64,000 bases of DNA. Source: Pantoea sp. IMH. GTDB lineage: Bacteria; Pseudomonadota; Gammaproteobacteria; Enterobacterales; Enterobacteriaceae. A program made the translations under genes and the position numbers. Each line of letters begins with the position of its first letter. The stretch's first letter is position 1. The notes beneath the pieces were generated by a model. It did not search any database and was not told the origin of the DNA. It saw only the letters and a program-made list of their open reading frames with translations. Below, one piece after another: positions 1 to 8,492 of the stretch. The stretch covers positions 1 through 64,000 of the forward strand of contig NZ_JFGT01000002.1 of the NCBI RefSeq assembly GCF_000599885.1. The letters are read 5' to 3'.

Positions 1-64
1 CCCTCCCTCACCGCCATATTTAAAGAGAAAGCCTGAGCGACAGTTCAGGCTTTTTTTTATGCCT
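1..64 (+). repeat. Truncated copy of the tRNA-Ser 3' end plus terminator
   Basis: The first 64 bases are identical to 757-820, the start of the second 191-bp repeat unit downstream of the tRNA-Ser gene. They hold the last 16 bases of the tRNA (through CCA) and the stem-loop with T-run. After base 64 the sequence diverges. This implies another tRNA-Ser copy or repeat unit just left of the window; that is inference. Confidence 0.8.
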
Positions 65-424
65 GTGTTAAGGCGGTTCCGTGGTTCTGCTCCGGTAAAT
101 GAGCTGCTGAGTAGTCTGGTTGTATTCTCTGTGATAGCGGAGACCGGCTCCGGCAAGAGCCAGAACACCGGGACGCCGTCAATCCTTCCCTGGAGGCTTC
201 GCTGCCGCCTCCCTGCGGCAGCGACCCGGCTTATCATTAGCTTTTCATTTTCAGATAACGCATTCGTAACTTCAGCAATATCATCAAGCTAATTAAAAAA
301 GCACACACTTCCGGTCATACGCAAAGGTAGAGCCTGTAAGTTGCCGATATTGAATTGTATTTCGATGACGCTAAACAGATCCGCTCACGCCTTAACCAGA
401 TATAACGAAAGGAAAAAATTCTGC
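65..424. other. Non-coding stretch between repeat copy and tRNA promoter
   Basis: No credible gene. Short open frames here lack ribosome binding sites and have no recognisable protein features. It probably separates two tRNA or repeat loci. Confidence 0.5.
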
Positions 425-453
425 TTGACCCTACCCGTCCGACTCCCTATAGT
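425..453 (+). promoter_or_regulatory. Sigma-70 promoter of tRNA-Ser
   Basis: TTGACC at 425-430 and TATAGT at 448-453 are separated by exactly 17 bases. A GC-rich discriminator follows, as is usual for stringently controlled stable-RNA promoters. The tRNA begins about 35 bases after the expected start site. Confidence 0.75.
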
Positions 454-493
454 AGCGCCCCGTCGCCCCTGAGGGCGAAGCAGTATAAAATAT

Positions 494-581
494 GGTGAGG
501 TGTCCGAGTGGCTGAAGGAGCACGCCTGGAAAGTGTGTATACGGCAACGTATCGAGGGTTCGAATCCCTCCCTCACCGCCA
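494..581 (+). tRNA. tRNA-Ser (anticodon GGA)
   Basis: Charges serine and reads UCC/UCU codons. The 7-bp acceptor stem pairs GGTGAGG (494-500) with CCTCACC (571-577), followed by discriminator G and an encoded CCA (579-581). The anticodon loop is CTGGAAA, giving GGA. A long variable arm and the T-loop GGTTCGAATCC are present, as expected for a class II serine tRNA of 88 bases. It corresponds to the serW/serX type of E. coli. The terminator stem at 595-616 follows directly. Confidence 0.95.
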
Positions 582-1004
582 TATTTAAAGAGAAAGCCTG
601 AGCGAAAGTTCAGGCTTTTTTTTATGCCTATTCCCCATGAGGGAGGGTGAGAACACTCGACAGGGTTCGACAAAACGGCAGGGATTGCCGTTTTGCACAG
701 CTCCGCTGCCCGCAGGGCGAGGCACATGGACGAGACGGACATGTGCCTCGTGACATCCCTCCCTCACCGCCATATTTAAAGAGAAAGCCTGAGCGACAGT
801 TCAGGCTTTTTTTTATGCCTATTCCCCATGAGGGAGGGTGAGAACACTCGACAGGGTTCGACAAAACGGCAACCCCTGCCGTTTTGCACAGCTCCGCTGC
901 CCGCAGGGCGAGGCACATGGACGAGACGGACATGTGCCTCGTGATATCCCTCCCTCACCGCCATATTTAAAGAGAAAGCCCGAGCGAAAGTTCAGGCTTT
1001 TTTT
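566..1004 (+). repeat. 191-bp tandem repeat array on the tRNA-Ser 3' end
   Basis: Units begin at 566, 757 and 948, an exact 191-bp period: two full units and a third stopping after its terminator. Each unit starts with the last 16 bases of the tRNA including CCA. It continues with a terminator (AGCCTGA...TCAGGCT plus T-run), an inverted copy of part of the tRNA end (TGAGGGAGGG), a 10-bp hairpin with arm CAAAACGGCA, and a 10-bp hairpin with arm GAGGCACATG. Units 1 and 2 are nearly identical; the first hairpin loop differs (GGGAT versus ACCCC). The arrangement parallels the 178-bp repeats after tyrT of E. coli, which give rise to rtT RNA. Confidence 0.85.
595..623 (+). terminator. Rho-independent terminator of tRNA-Ser
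   Basis: Stem AGCCTGA (595-601) with TCAGGCT (610-616), then eight T. The same element recurs at about 786-814 and 976-1004 inside the repeat units. Confidence 0.85.
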
Positions 1005-1222
1005 GCGTACGGTTAAGGCAGCTGCATCATCCAGCGCCGGTAAGAGACAAACCACCAGGTTGCCGTAAACTTTATTCAGAGGCTTCGCTGCCTATCCCTG
1101 TTGCAGAAACCCAGTTTATCTGTTCACCGCCCTTATATGCTGAATTATCGGGCCATCAGACCAGCTTACTGAGCGGCTGTCAGACTCCCGCATCAGCGGA
1201 TAAAACCGTCTGAGCAGCAATT

Positions 1223-2119
1223 CTACTGACAATAACGGCGAAAAAGCTGCGCCATATAACTGCTCATCGGCGTCAGCGCGGTATCCTTTCGCTGAATCAG
1301 ATAAAAGGTTGCCCTGGGCAGCGGCTCATCCAGATCAAGCGCCACCAGCTGCCGTCCCAGGATGGGGTCGTCTATCACATCCACCGACAATATTGAGACA
1401 AAATCACTTTGTGCCACCAGGCTTATGCAGGCCATAAACGTCTCGCACGTCACCTTAATTTTCAGCGCCATGTCCCGCTCGCCAAAAAGATCGTGAAGCA
1501 AACGATAATAACTGCCTTTCGGCGTTGGCATTGTCCAGTTGCATTGCTGAAGCTCTGCCAGCGAACGTGCGTGTTCAAGCGGATGTCCTTTCCTCACCAC
1601 AACTTTATATTCACGCTCCATCATCCGCTCGTAAACTAACTCCTGATCAAGATGATGTTGATCGTAAGTATTGATAGTGAAATCCAGCGCTCCCTGCCGC
1701 AGTTCAGTCACCATAGAAACCAGCTGCCCTTCAACGATCCGCACATTGACCAATGGATATTCACGATGAAACTGCGTGATCACCTGCGGCATGATGGTGC
1801 GCGCTATGCTGCCGCCAACGCCAATATTGACCTGCCCCCCGCTTAATCCCAGTCGCTGCTGGATATCTTCCTGGGCAACCCGCAACTCTTCAAACACCAG
1901 GCTGGCATGGCGAAAAAAGTTATCACCAATATCCGTTAACACCACCCCCTGCTGATGACGAACGAATAGTCTGGCACCCACCACCCGTTCCAGCTCCTGA
2001 ATGGCTTTAGTAAGCGCAGGTTGCGAAAGGCCTGAAAAACGGCTGGCAGCGCGAATGCTGCCCTGCCGGGCGACATCGACGAAGGCGCGTAGCTGATGAA
2101 GTTTGAAATTAGCAGGCAT
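1223..2119 (-). CDS. abgR: LysR-type regulator, AbgR
   Basis: A 298-aa LysR-family transcription factor. The N-terminal 60 residues form the family's winged helix-turn-helix (RAASRFSGLSQPALTKAIQE), and the rest is a periplasmic-binding-like effector domain. It is transcribed away from abgA with 115 bp between the starts, the classical LysR arrangement, so it probably controls abgABT and itself. In E. coli AbgR sits at the same place beside abgABT. The effector is presumably p-aminobenzoyl-glutamate or a related compound (inference). Confidence 0.85.
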   Translation of the reverse strand: MPANFKLHQLRAFVDVARQGSIRAASRFSGLSQPALTKAIQELERVVGARLFVRHQQGVVLTDIGDNFFRHASLVFEELRVAQEDIQQRLGLSGGQVNIGVGGSIARTIMPQVITQFHREYPLVNVRIVEGQLVSMVTELRQGALDFTINTYDQHHLDQELVYERMMEREYKVVVRKGHPLEHARSLAELQQCNWTMPTPKGSYYRLLHDLFGERDMALKIKVTCETFMACISLVAQSDFVSILSVDVIDDPILGRQLVALDLDEPLPRATFYLIQRKDTALTPMSSYMAQLFRRYCQ

Positions 2120-2234
2120 CGTTTATGTGATAACCATTATTTATCAAGCAGAAGATATTCGCATCTTATGCGCCACTTTTCCATTGTGTAGATTCCAGGG
2201 TGTGCCTAAAAAACCATCACTAAGGATATCACTC

Positions 2235-3548
2235 ATGAAAACACTTTCAGACCACGTCAGCGCGTTGATGCCACAGATGCAACGGTGGCGGCGAGATTTC
2301 CACCATTATGCTGAATCCGGCTGGCTGGAATTCCGTACGGCAACTCACGTTGCTGAGGTGCTGCACAATCTGGGCTATCAGCTGCGGCTGGGCCGCGAGG
2401 TTATTGATGCTGGTGCGCGGATGGGAGTGCCTTCAGCCGACGTGATAAAACAGCAGGAGGCGCGTGCGCTGGAACAAGGTGCGCTTCCCCAGTGGCTGTC
2501 CCACTTTTCAGGCGGTTTTTGCGGCATCGTGGCGACGCTCGAAACCGGTCGTCCCGGTCCGGTGATGGGTTTTCGCGTGGATATGGATGCGCTGGATTTA
2601 AATGAAAGCCAGGCAGCAGATCATCCCCCGCAGCGGGAGGGCTTCGCCTCCTGCAATCCCGGCATGATGCATGCATGTGGTCATGATGGCCACACCACGA
2701 TAGGTCTTGGTGTCGCATCCGTGCTTATGGCGATGAAAGATCGGCTCAGCGGCACCTTCAAACTGATATTTCAGCCCGCAGAGGAAGGCGTGCGGGGAGC
2801 GAAGGCGATGGTCGGGGCGGGCGTGGTGGATGATGTTGATCTGTTTACGGCCATCCATCTCGGAACGGGGGTACCGGCAGGCGAGCTGGTCTGCGGCAGC
2901 GACAGTTTTCTGGCCACCACCAAGCTGGATGTCAGCTTTACCGGCGTGGGCGCCCATGCCGGTGGCCGGCCAGAAGAAGGCCGTAATGCGTTGCTTGCCG
3001 CCGCACAGGCGACACTCGCCCTGCATGGCCTGACCCAGCACAGCGGCGGCGTGGCGCGCGTCAACGTTGGCGTATTACAGGCAGGAACGGGCCGCAATGT
3101 GGTCGCCGATTGCGCACTGATGAAGGTTGAAACGCGCGGGGCCAGTAATGAGGTCAACGATGATATCTACCAGCAGGCGCTGCGGGTTATTGCCGGTGCT
3201 GCGGCGATGTATGGCGTCGATTACGAGGTGAAGCTGATGGGCGCGGCGCGTAGCTGTACGCCCACTCAGCCCTGGGTTGATTTTATTCACCAGCAGGCTG
3301 ACGCGCTTGGCCTCTTTCAGTCGGTTGTGGATCGTAAACCGCAGGCCGCCGGATCGGAGGATGCCACTTACATGATGGAACGCGTTAAGCAGCACGGCGG
3401 ACAAGCTTCTTACGTGATTTTCGGTTGTGAGCTGGCAGCCGGTCATCACAACGCAAAATTCGATTTTGATGAGCAGGTCATGGCAACCGCCGTCACTCTT
3501 CTTTCCACGCTGGCGTTAAACCAGACAGATTTTGGAGGCACCCGATGA
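2235..3548 (+). CDS. abgA: p-Aminobenzoyl-glutamate hydrolase subunit A
   Basis: A 437-aa M20-family metallopeptidase/amidohydrolase, close to the usual 436 aa. With AbgB it forms the heterodimer that cleaves the folate breakdown product p-aminobenzoyl-glutamate to p-aminobenzoate and glutamate. Visible metal-ligand motifs are FRVDMDAL, MHACGHDGH and PAEEG, with the typical dimerisation-domain region THAGG-like (GAHAGGRPEEGRNAL). The start at 2235 is chosen because TAAGGA lies just upstream and the protein then begins like the E. coli one; an in-frame upstream extension is unlikely. Its stop overlaps the abgB start by 4 bp (ATGA), indicating translational coupling. Confidence 0.92.
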   Translation: MKTLSDHVSALMPQMQRWRRDFHHYAESGWLEFRTATHVAEVLHNLGYQLRLGREVIDAGARMGVPSADVIKQQEARALEQGALPQWLSHFSGGFCGIVATLETGRPGPVMGFRVDMDALDLNESQAADHPPQREGFASCNPGMMHACGHDGHTTIGLGVASVLMAMKDRLSGTFKLIFQPAEEGVRGAKAMVGAGVVDDVDLFTAIHLGTGVPAGELVCGSDSFLATTKLDVSFTGVGAHAGGRPEEGRNALLAAAQATLALHGLTQHSGGVARVNVGVLQAGTGRNVVADCALMKVETRGASNEVNDDIYQQALRVIAGAAAMYGVDYEVKLMGAARSCTPTQPWVDFIHQQADALGLFQSVVDRKPQAAGSEDATYMMERVKQHGGQASYVIFGCELAAGHHNAKFDFDEQVMATAVTLLSTLALNQTDFGGTR

Positions 3549-4987
3549 TTGCACCCTTTATTGCCGACTACATCACGCAGCATCAGGCGCGTTTCAGCGC
3601 CCTCAGCGATGCCATCTGGGACGTACCGGAAACCCGGTTTGACGAAACCCGCTCTTCCGCCCTGCTGGCGGATGCGCTGGCAGAAGAAGGCTTTGAGGTG
3701 GCGCGCGGCGTGGGCGGTCTCGACACCGCTTTTATCGCCAGCTTCGGCAGCGGCAGGCCGGTGATTGCCATCCTTGGGGAGTTCGATGCGCTGGCCGGAC
3801 TCAGCCAGAAGGCCGCCTGTGCCCAACCTGAAGCGCTGGTGGAAAACGGTAACGGTCACGGCTGTGGTCATAACCTGCTTGGCACCGCCGGGCTGGCCGC
3901 CGCCTTTGCCGTTAAGGCGTGGATGCAGGCGAACAGCACTGGCGGAACGGTCCGCTTTTACGGGTGTCCGGGTGAAGAAGGCGGATCGGGCAAAACTTTT
4001 ATGGTGCGTGAAGGCCTGTTCAACGATGTGGAGGCCGCCGTTACGTGGCATCCGGAAGGCTTCAGCGGCATGTTTAACCTCAGTACGCTGGCCAATATTC
4101 AGGCGGCGTTTCAGTTTAAAGGCGTGGCGGCGCATGCCGCTAACTCGCCGCATCTGGGACGAAGCGCGCTGGATGCGGTGACGCTGATGAATACCGGCGC
4201 TAACTTTCTGCGTGAACACATCGTGCAGGAGGCGCGTCTGCATTACGCCGTAACCAACAGCGGCGGCGTTTCGCCAAATGTGGTCCAGGCTGACGCGGAA
4301 GTGCTCTACCTGATCCGCGCACCTGAGCTGCCGCAGGCGCAGGCTATCTATCAGCGCGTTATCAATATCGCCAGAGGTGCGGCGCTGATGACTGACACAC
4401 AATTAACGGTGCGCTTTGATAAGGCCTGCTCCAACTACCGGCCAAACCGGGCGCTTGAAGCGGTAATGGTCGGTTTTCTGCATCAGTTTGGTTTACCCGA
4501 TTACAGCGATGCAGAGCGCGCCTTTGCCGCAGAGATCCGTGCCACGCTGAGCGAAGACGATCTGCGCAATGCGCGACTTAACGCAGCACGTACCGGCGGG
4601 GAAGCGGGTCAGGCGTGGATCGAAAAGCAGTGCGACAAACTATTCATGGATGAGGTCGCTCCCTACCAGATCACGCAGGCGTTGCTGTATGGCTCGACGG
4701 ATGTCGGAGATGTCAGCTGGATGACGCCAACGGCGCAGTGCTTTGCGCCCTGTTTCACCTTCGGTACGCCGCTTCACACGTGGCAGTTGGTCGCGCAGGG
4801 CCGCACCAGCATCGCGCATAAGGGCATGTTATTAGCCGCTAAAGTGATGGCTGCGACCACACTCACGCTGCTGGAAAATCCTGAGGCGCTGGCAAGCTGC
4901 CGCGCCGAATTTGACCAGGCTCGCCAGGCGCAGCCTTATCAATGTCCCATCCCGGAAGGCATCAGCCCTTCAAAACTCGCCGTTTGA
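3545..4987 (+). CDS. abgB: p-Aminobenzoyl-glutamate hydrolase subunit B
   Basis: A 480-aa M20-family protein, the partner of AbgA. It carries GEFDAL, the metal-binding GHGCGHN and the glutamate-rich GCPGEEGGSGK motif, plus a GVAAHAANSPHLGRSALDA dimerisation segment. A GTSIAHKGM-like segment near the C terminus (RTSIAHKGML) supplies the last metal-site histidine in this family. The overlap with abgA supports stoichiometric expression. It is cytoplasmic and acts on substrate imported by AbgT. Confidence 0.92.
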   Translation: MIAPFIADYITQHQARFSALSDAIWDVPETRFDETRSSALLADALAEEGFEVARGVGGLDTAFIASFGSGRPVIAILGEFDALAGLSQKAACAQPEALVENGNGHGCGHNLLGTAGLAAAFAVKAWMQANSTGGTVRFYGCPGEEGGSGKTFMVREGLFNDVEAAVTWHPEGFSGMFNLSTLANIQAAFQFKGVAAHAANSPHLGRSALDAVTLMNTGANFLREHIVQEARLHYAVTNSGGVSPNVVQADAEVLYLIRAPELPQAQAIYQRVINIARGAALMTDTQLTVRFDKACSNYRPNRALEAVMVGFLHQFGLPDYSDAERAFAAEIRATLSEDDLRNARLNAARTGGEAGQAWIEKQCDKLFMDEVAPYQITQALLYGSTDVGDVSWMTPTAQCFAPCFTFGTPLHTWQLVAQGRTSIAHKGMLLAAKVMAATTLTLLENPEALASCRAEFDQARQAQPYQCPIPEGISPSKLAV

Positions 4988-5059
4988 GCACCGGACGCGT
5001 CTGCGGATGCGTACCGACATAAAAAAAACAGATTGCAAACACATGATGAGGAAACAGGA

Positions 5060-6580
5060 ATGGAAGCAGCAACGGAAAATCGCAGCCCCGGAAAGCTTTT
5101 CAGCTGGATTGAGCGCATCGGCAATAAAGTGCCCAATCCCTTTTTACTCTTTGTCTACCTGACTGGCATATTGATGGTGGCAACGGCCATCATTGATGCG
5201 CTGGATATGGCCGTGGTCAATCCTTCGAACGGCGAGCTGGTGCGCGTGAAAAATTTGCTGAGCGTCACCGGCCTGCAGTGGATTATGCCGAACATCATTC
5301 ATAACTTCAGTAGCTTTACGCCGCTGGGATCGATCCTGGCGCTGGTTATCGGCGCGGGCCTGGCCGAAAAAGTGGGCCTGCTGCAGGCGCTGATGGTGAA
5401 AATGGCGTCACACGTCAGCCGCCGTTACGCCAGTTATATGGTGCTGTTCATCGCCTTTTTCAGTCATATTTCGTCGGACGCCGCATTAGTGGTGATGCCG
5501 CCGCTTGGCGCGCTGATTTTTCTGGCCGTCGGGCGTCATCCGGTGGCCGGTTTACTGGCGGCAATCGCTGGTGTGGGGTCGGGGTTTACCGCCAATCTGC
5601 TGATTGTCACTACGGACGTCCTGCTCTCGGGGATCAGTAGCGAAGCGGCAAAAGCCGTAAGCGATACGGTGCAGGTCAGCGTCATTGATAACTGGTACTT
5701 TATGGCGGCGTCAGTGATTTTGCTGACGCTTGTCGGCGCGCTGCTGACTGACAAATTTATTGAACCGCGCCTGCCAAAATGGAACGAAGGCAGCGATGAA
5801 CGGCTTGCCGCCTTAACGCCGCTGGAGAACCGCGGTCTCCGCGCGGCTGGCATTGCCGCCCTGCTGTTTATTGCATTAATTGCGCTCCTGGTAATACCGG
5901 AGAACGCGCCATTGCGTGATCCTGCCACCGGCTCGGTCATTCCTTCGCCTTTTATTAAGGGCATCGTCCCTGTTATCATCCTGTTTTTCTTTGTGGTGGC
6001 GATTGCCTATGGCGTGGTCACCCGGCAGGTCCGGCGTCCGGATGATATTCCGCAGCTGCTGATCGATCCGATGAAAAATATGGCCGGTTTTATTGTCATG
6101 GTCTTTCCGCTTTCGCAGTTCGTGGCGTTCTTTAACTGGAGCAACATGGGCAAGTTTATGGCGATTGGCCTGACCGACCTGCTTGAGAGTGCAGAAATCA
6201 GCGGCGTACCTGCGTTTCTCGGCCTGATATTTCTCTCCGCCTTTCTCTGTATGTTTATCGCCAGCGGATCGGCAATCTGGTCGATTCTCGCGCCGGTGTT
6301 TGTGCCGATGTTTATGCTGCTCGGCTTCCATCCCGCCTTTGCGCAGATGATTTTCCGTATCGCCGATTCCGCCGTGCTGCCGCTGGCGCCGATGTCCCCT
6401 TTCCTGCCCCTGTTTCTGGCCTTTCTGCAACGCTATATGAAAGAGGCGAAGCTTGGCACCTATTACGTGCTGATCTTCCCCTATCCGCTGATCTTTTTTA
6501 TCAGCTGGATCGCGCTGCTGCTCGCCTGGTATATGCTGGGGTTACCGATTGGCCCTGGCGTTTATCCTCAGCTTCCCTGA
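5060..6580 (+). CDS. abgT: p-Aminobenzoyl-glutamate transporter AbgT
   Basis: A 506-aa inner-membrane transporter of the AbgT family, close to the E. coli length of 508. It has about a dozen hydrophobic segments and the strongly conserved stretches FFSHISSDAALV, FIASGSAIWSILAP and ILFRIADS-type (IFRIADSAVLPLAPMSP). It imports p-aminobenzoyl-glutamate; some relatives export sulfonamides. The start at 5060 follows AGGAAACAGGA, and 72 bp separate it from abgB, so it is most likely the last gene of the same operon. Confidence 0.93.
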   Translation: MEAATENRSPGKLFSWIERIGNKVPNPFLLFVYLTGILMVATAIIDALDMAVVNPSNGELVRVKNLLSVTGLQWIMPNIIHNFSSFTPLGSILALVIGAGLAEKVGLLQALMVKMASHVSRRYASYMVLFIAFFSHISSDAALVVMPPLGALIFLAVGRHPVAGLLAAIAGVGSGFTANLLIVTTDVLLSGISSEAAKAVSDTVQVSVIDNWYFMAASVILLTLVGALLTDKFIEPRLPKWNEGSDERLAALTPLENRGLRAAGIAALLFIALIALLVIPENAPLRDPATGSVIPSPFIKGIVPVIILFFFVVAIAYGVVTRQVRRPDDIPQLLIDPMKNMAGFIVMVFPLSQFVAFFNWSNMGKFMAIGLTDLLESAEISGVPAFLGLIFLSAFLCMFIASGSAIWSILAPVFVPMFMLLGFHPAFAQMIFRIADSAVLPLAPMSPFLPLFLAFLQRYMKEAKLGTYYVLIFPYPLIFFISWIALLLAWYMLGLPIGPGVYPQLP

Positions 6581-6661
6581 CCCACGTTGCCATGGATGGC
6601 CCCGCTGGCTAAAAGGGAAACCAGAAAGCCGTTTAGCCGCCCGTGAGCGGATTGCCGGGCA

Positions 6662-6690
6662 TAAAAAAAGCCCGGACGTGATATCCGGGC
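6662..6690 (-). terminator. Terminator downstream of phoH
   Basis: Read on the minus strand, stem GCCCGGA (6690-6684) pairs with TCCGGGC (6676-6670) and is followed by a run of T. It ends the phoH transcript; the plus side has no T-run, so it is not designed for abgT. Confidence 0.75.
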
Positions 6691-6710
6691 TCTGTCTGCG
6701 TTGCTTCGGG

Positions 6711-7499
6711 TTAGCTGTAGGCCATCAGCGTGCGCTGACAGAGTTCTGAGCGCACACAATCCTCCCGCTCAAAACGCACCACGCCAATCATGTCGTCCTC
6801 CTCAAAGCGGGAGAGCGCGTCGCCGAGGCCGGACTGAACGTGGGCCGGCAAATCACACTGGGTGATATCGCCGTTGACGATGACCGTCACGTTTTCCCCA
6901 AGGCGCGTCAGAAACATCTTCATCTGAGCGGCGGTGACATTTTGCGCCTCATCAAGGATCACTACCGCATTTTCGAAGGTACGTCCGCGCATATAAGCAA
7001 AGGGCGCGATTTCCACCTTGCCAATCTCGGGACGCAGACAATATTGCATAAAGGAAGAACCCAGACGTTTAACCAGAACGTCATAGACCGGACGGAAATA
7101 AGGGGCGAATTTTTCGGAGATGTCTCCTGGCAGGAATCCCAGATCTTCATCCGCCTGTAGTACCGGTCGCGTAACGATAATCCTGTCAATATCCTTATGG
7201 ATCAGGGCCTCGGCTGCTTTCGCAGCGCTTATCCAGGTTTTACCACAACCTGCTTCGCCGGTGGCGAAAATCAGTTTTTTGCTTTCTATGGCTTTAAGAT
7301 AGTGCGCCTGAGCGTCATTACGGGCTTCGATCGGCGAATGATCGCGGGAATCCCGCGCCATGCCAATTGAGTCAAGTCCGCCCATCTGCACCAGCGAGGT
7401 GACCGATTCTTCTTCACGCTGACGATGACTGCGTGAATCGCTACGAAGCACACGTTTTGCTTCACGACGAGCTTTGATCACTGCTTTCTGTCTTCCCAT
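6711..7499 (-). CDS. phoH: PhoH-family P-loop ATPase
   Basis: A 262-aa PhoH protein. Walker A is GEAGCGKT at residues 81-88 and Walker B is VVILDEAQ at about 179-186, followed by the NVTAAQMKMFLTRLGEN segment typical of the family, which is helicase-like. In E. coli phoH belongs to the phosphate-starvation (PhoB) regulon; its exact job, probably RNA-related ATP hydrolysis, is not settled. The start follows AAGGTGCC. The leader contains a perfect 7-bp hairpin (GCATCTG/CAGATGC, 7530-7546). A terminator lies just downstream. Confidence 0.9.
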   Translation of the reverse strand: MGRQKAVIKARREAKRVLRSDSRSHRQREEESVTSLVQMGGLDSIGMARDSRDHSPIEARNDAQAHYLKAIESKKLIFATGEAGCGKTWISAAKAAEALIHKDIDRIIVTRPVLQADEDLGFLPGDISEKFAPYFRPVYDVLVKRLGSSFMQYCLRPEIGKVEIAPFAYMRGRTFENAVVILDEAQNVTAAQMKMFLTRLGENVTVIVNGDITQCDLPAHVQSGLGDALSRFEEDDMIGVVRFEREDCVRSELCQRTLMAYS

Positions 7500-7561
7500 A
7501 GTGGCACCTTACAGTTGGTTTCATCTCCCGCATCTGACGCAGATGCGATTACGTGAACGCT

Positions 7562-7780
7562 TTAGAGGTTTTGTGGTGGCTTCCTTGTAAGCCTTGTCTG
7601 GCCGTGGGTAAAAGTGTCTGGCAAAGCACGAGCCTGTTCAGACACCGGAATGCTGAATAATGCGTGCTGAATGTGGATAACAACAAGAGAGAAAAGAGAC
7701 GGCGGAGCCAGAGCGGCCTCACAAATCAAGGCGCGGGTGATCATGTTCTGACGCTGTTGTCCGTGGAAGGACTTTACCAT
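7562..7780 (-). CDS. Doubtful 72-aa protein upstream of phoH
   Basis: I do not recognise it. In its favour is a good AGGGAG ribosome-binding site 7 bases before an ATG and its same-strand position upstream of phoH. Against it are an unremarkable composition with no domain or membrane pattern and a low-information C terminus. It could be a leader ORF in the phoH transcript or chance. The roughly 250 bp to its left on the + coordinate (7781-8027) are AT-rich and hold no gene that I can see. Confidence 0.25.
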   Translation of the reverse strand: MVKSFHGQQRQNMITRALICEAALAPPSLFSLVVIHIQHALFSIPVSEQARALPDTFTHGQTRLTRKPPQNL

Positions 7781-8027
7781 TCGCGATCTCCCTGAGGCTT
7801 CAGTTAATGCGTTTATCTGCCGTCGTGTTTAAATTGCAACAGATCCCGACAGGAATGCAACATCTATTTTACCTGATAATAAACAACGGCAATTTATAAT
7901 GCGGAACAATCCGCGAAAATAAATAGTATTAAGTTTTAAATCAACATGATAACTATAAAGTGCGTACGCGTTTTGATAAGAAATACTCGTCGCGGAGGCG
8001 ATGAAAAAGCGGCGTTTTAATTTGCTT

Positions 8028-8055
8028 AAAAAATAACCTCCCGCGTGACGGGAGG
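8028..8055 (-). terminator. Rho-independent terminator
   Basis: On the minus strand CCTCCCG (8055-8049) pairs with CGGGAGG (8043-8037) and is followed by TTATTTTTT. It lies about 17 bp past the stop of the frame ending at 8072. Confidence 0.7.
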
Positions 8056-8071
8056 TCCGAGGGTTAATAGT

Positions 8072-8392
8072 TCAGGCCTCCAGTAAAGCCTGGCCGGGAT
8101 AATGTTTATTATCGCTGGCGCCCGGCAGGACAAAGAAATAACGGCCGCCGGCTGGCTTGATATACCCCCCCCGTCTGTCAATCCGGCAGGCTGAGTTGAT
8201 CGGCCTCTCCTTTCCTCTGCGGCGCGCGGCATGTTCGGAAATAAAACCTTCACGCATCCAGCGTATACTGAGCAAACCTGGCGAATGTTTAAAAATATCG
8301 CACGGAGCATAGGTCACCGTATCGTTGGTGTTTGCGAAGGTTCGCAGCGACAGATCGCCATGGCTCGGAAAATGAACAAAGGGGGACAGCAA
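8072..8392 (-). CDS. Hypothetical small basic protein
   Basis: A frame of up to 106 aa with a TTG at 8392; the true start may lie further in. Function not recognised. It is rich in Arg/Gly ([12 protein letters not shown]) and ends with a [11 protein letters not shown] stretch. The strongest support is the minus-strand terminator immediately after its stop. An alternative frame at 8026-8310 runs into that terminator and is less likely. A distant resemblance to small DNA-binding excisionase-type proteins crossed my mind but is not supported by any clear motif. No good ribosome-binding site is visible at the TTG. Confidence 0.33.
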   Translation of the reverse strand: MLSPFVHFPSHGDLSLRTFANTNDTVTYAPCDIFKHSPGLLSIRWMREGFISEHAARRRGKERPINSACRIDRRGGYIKPAGGRYFFVLPGASDNKHYPGQALLEA

Positions 8393-8492
8393 CTATCAGG
8401 GTGATAGTCCCGGACTCGCTGCGCTGTGGATATGAAGCTTGAGGATGAGTGATGCCGGACATCGCAATAATGCCCGGCATTGTCAGGCAGGA

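Noticed and set aside
566-1004. CRISPR array
   Set aside because: Units are 191 bp, contiguous and without unique spacers; they carry a tRNA end and terminator.
431-1068. Overlapping open frames on both strands in the tRNA-Ser repeat array
   Set aside because: They repeat with the 191-bp unit, cross the tRNA and terminators and have no ribosome-binding sites.
8026-8310. 94-aa frame on the minus strand
   Set aside because: Its 3' end runs through the terminator at 8028-8055; the frame ending at 8072 fits better.
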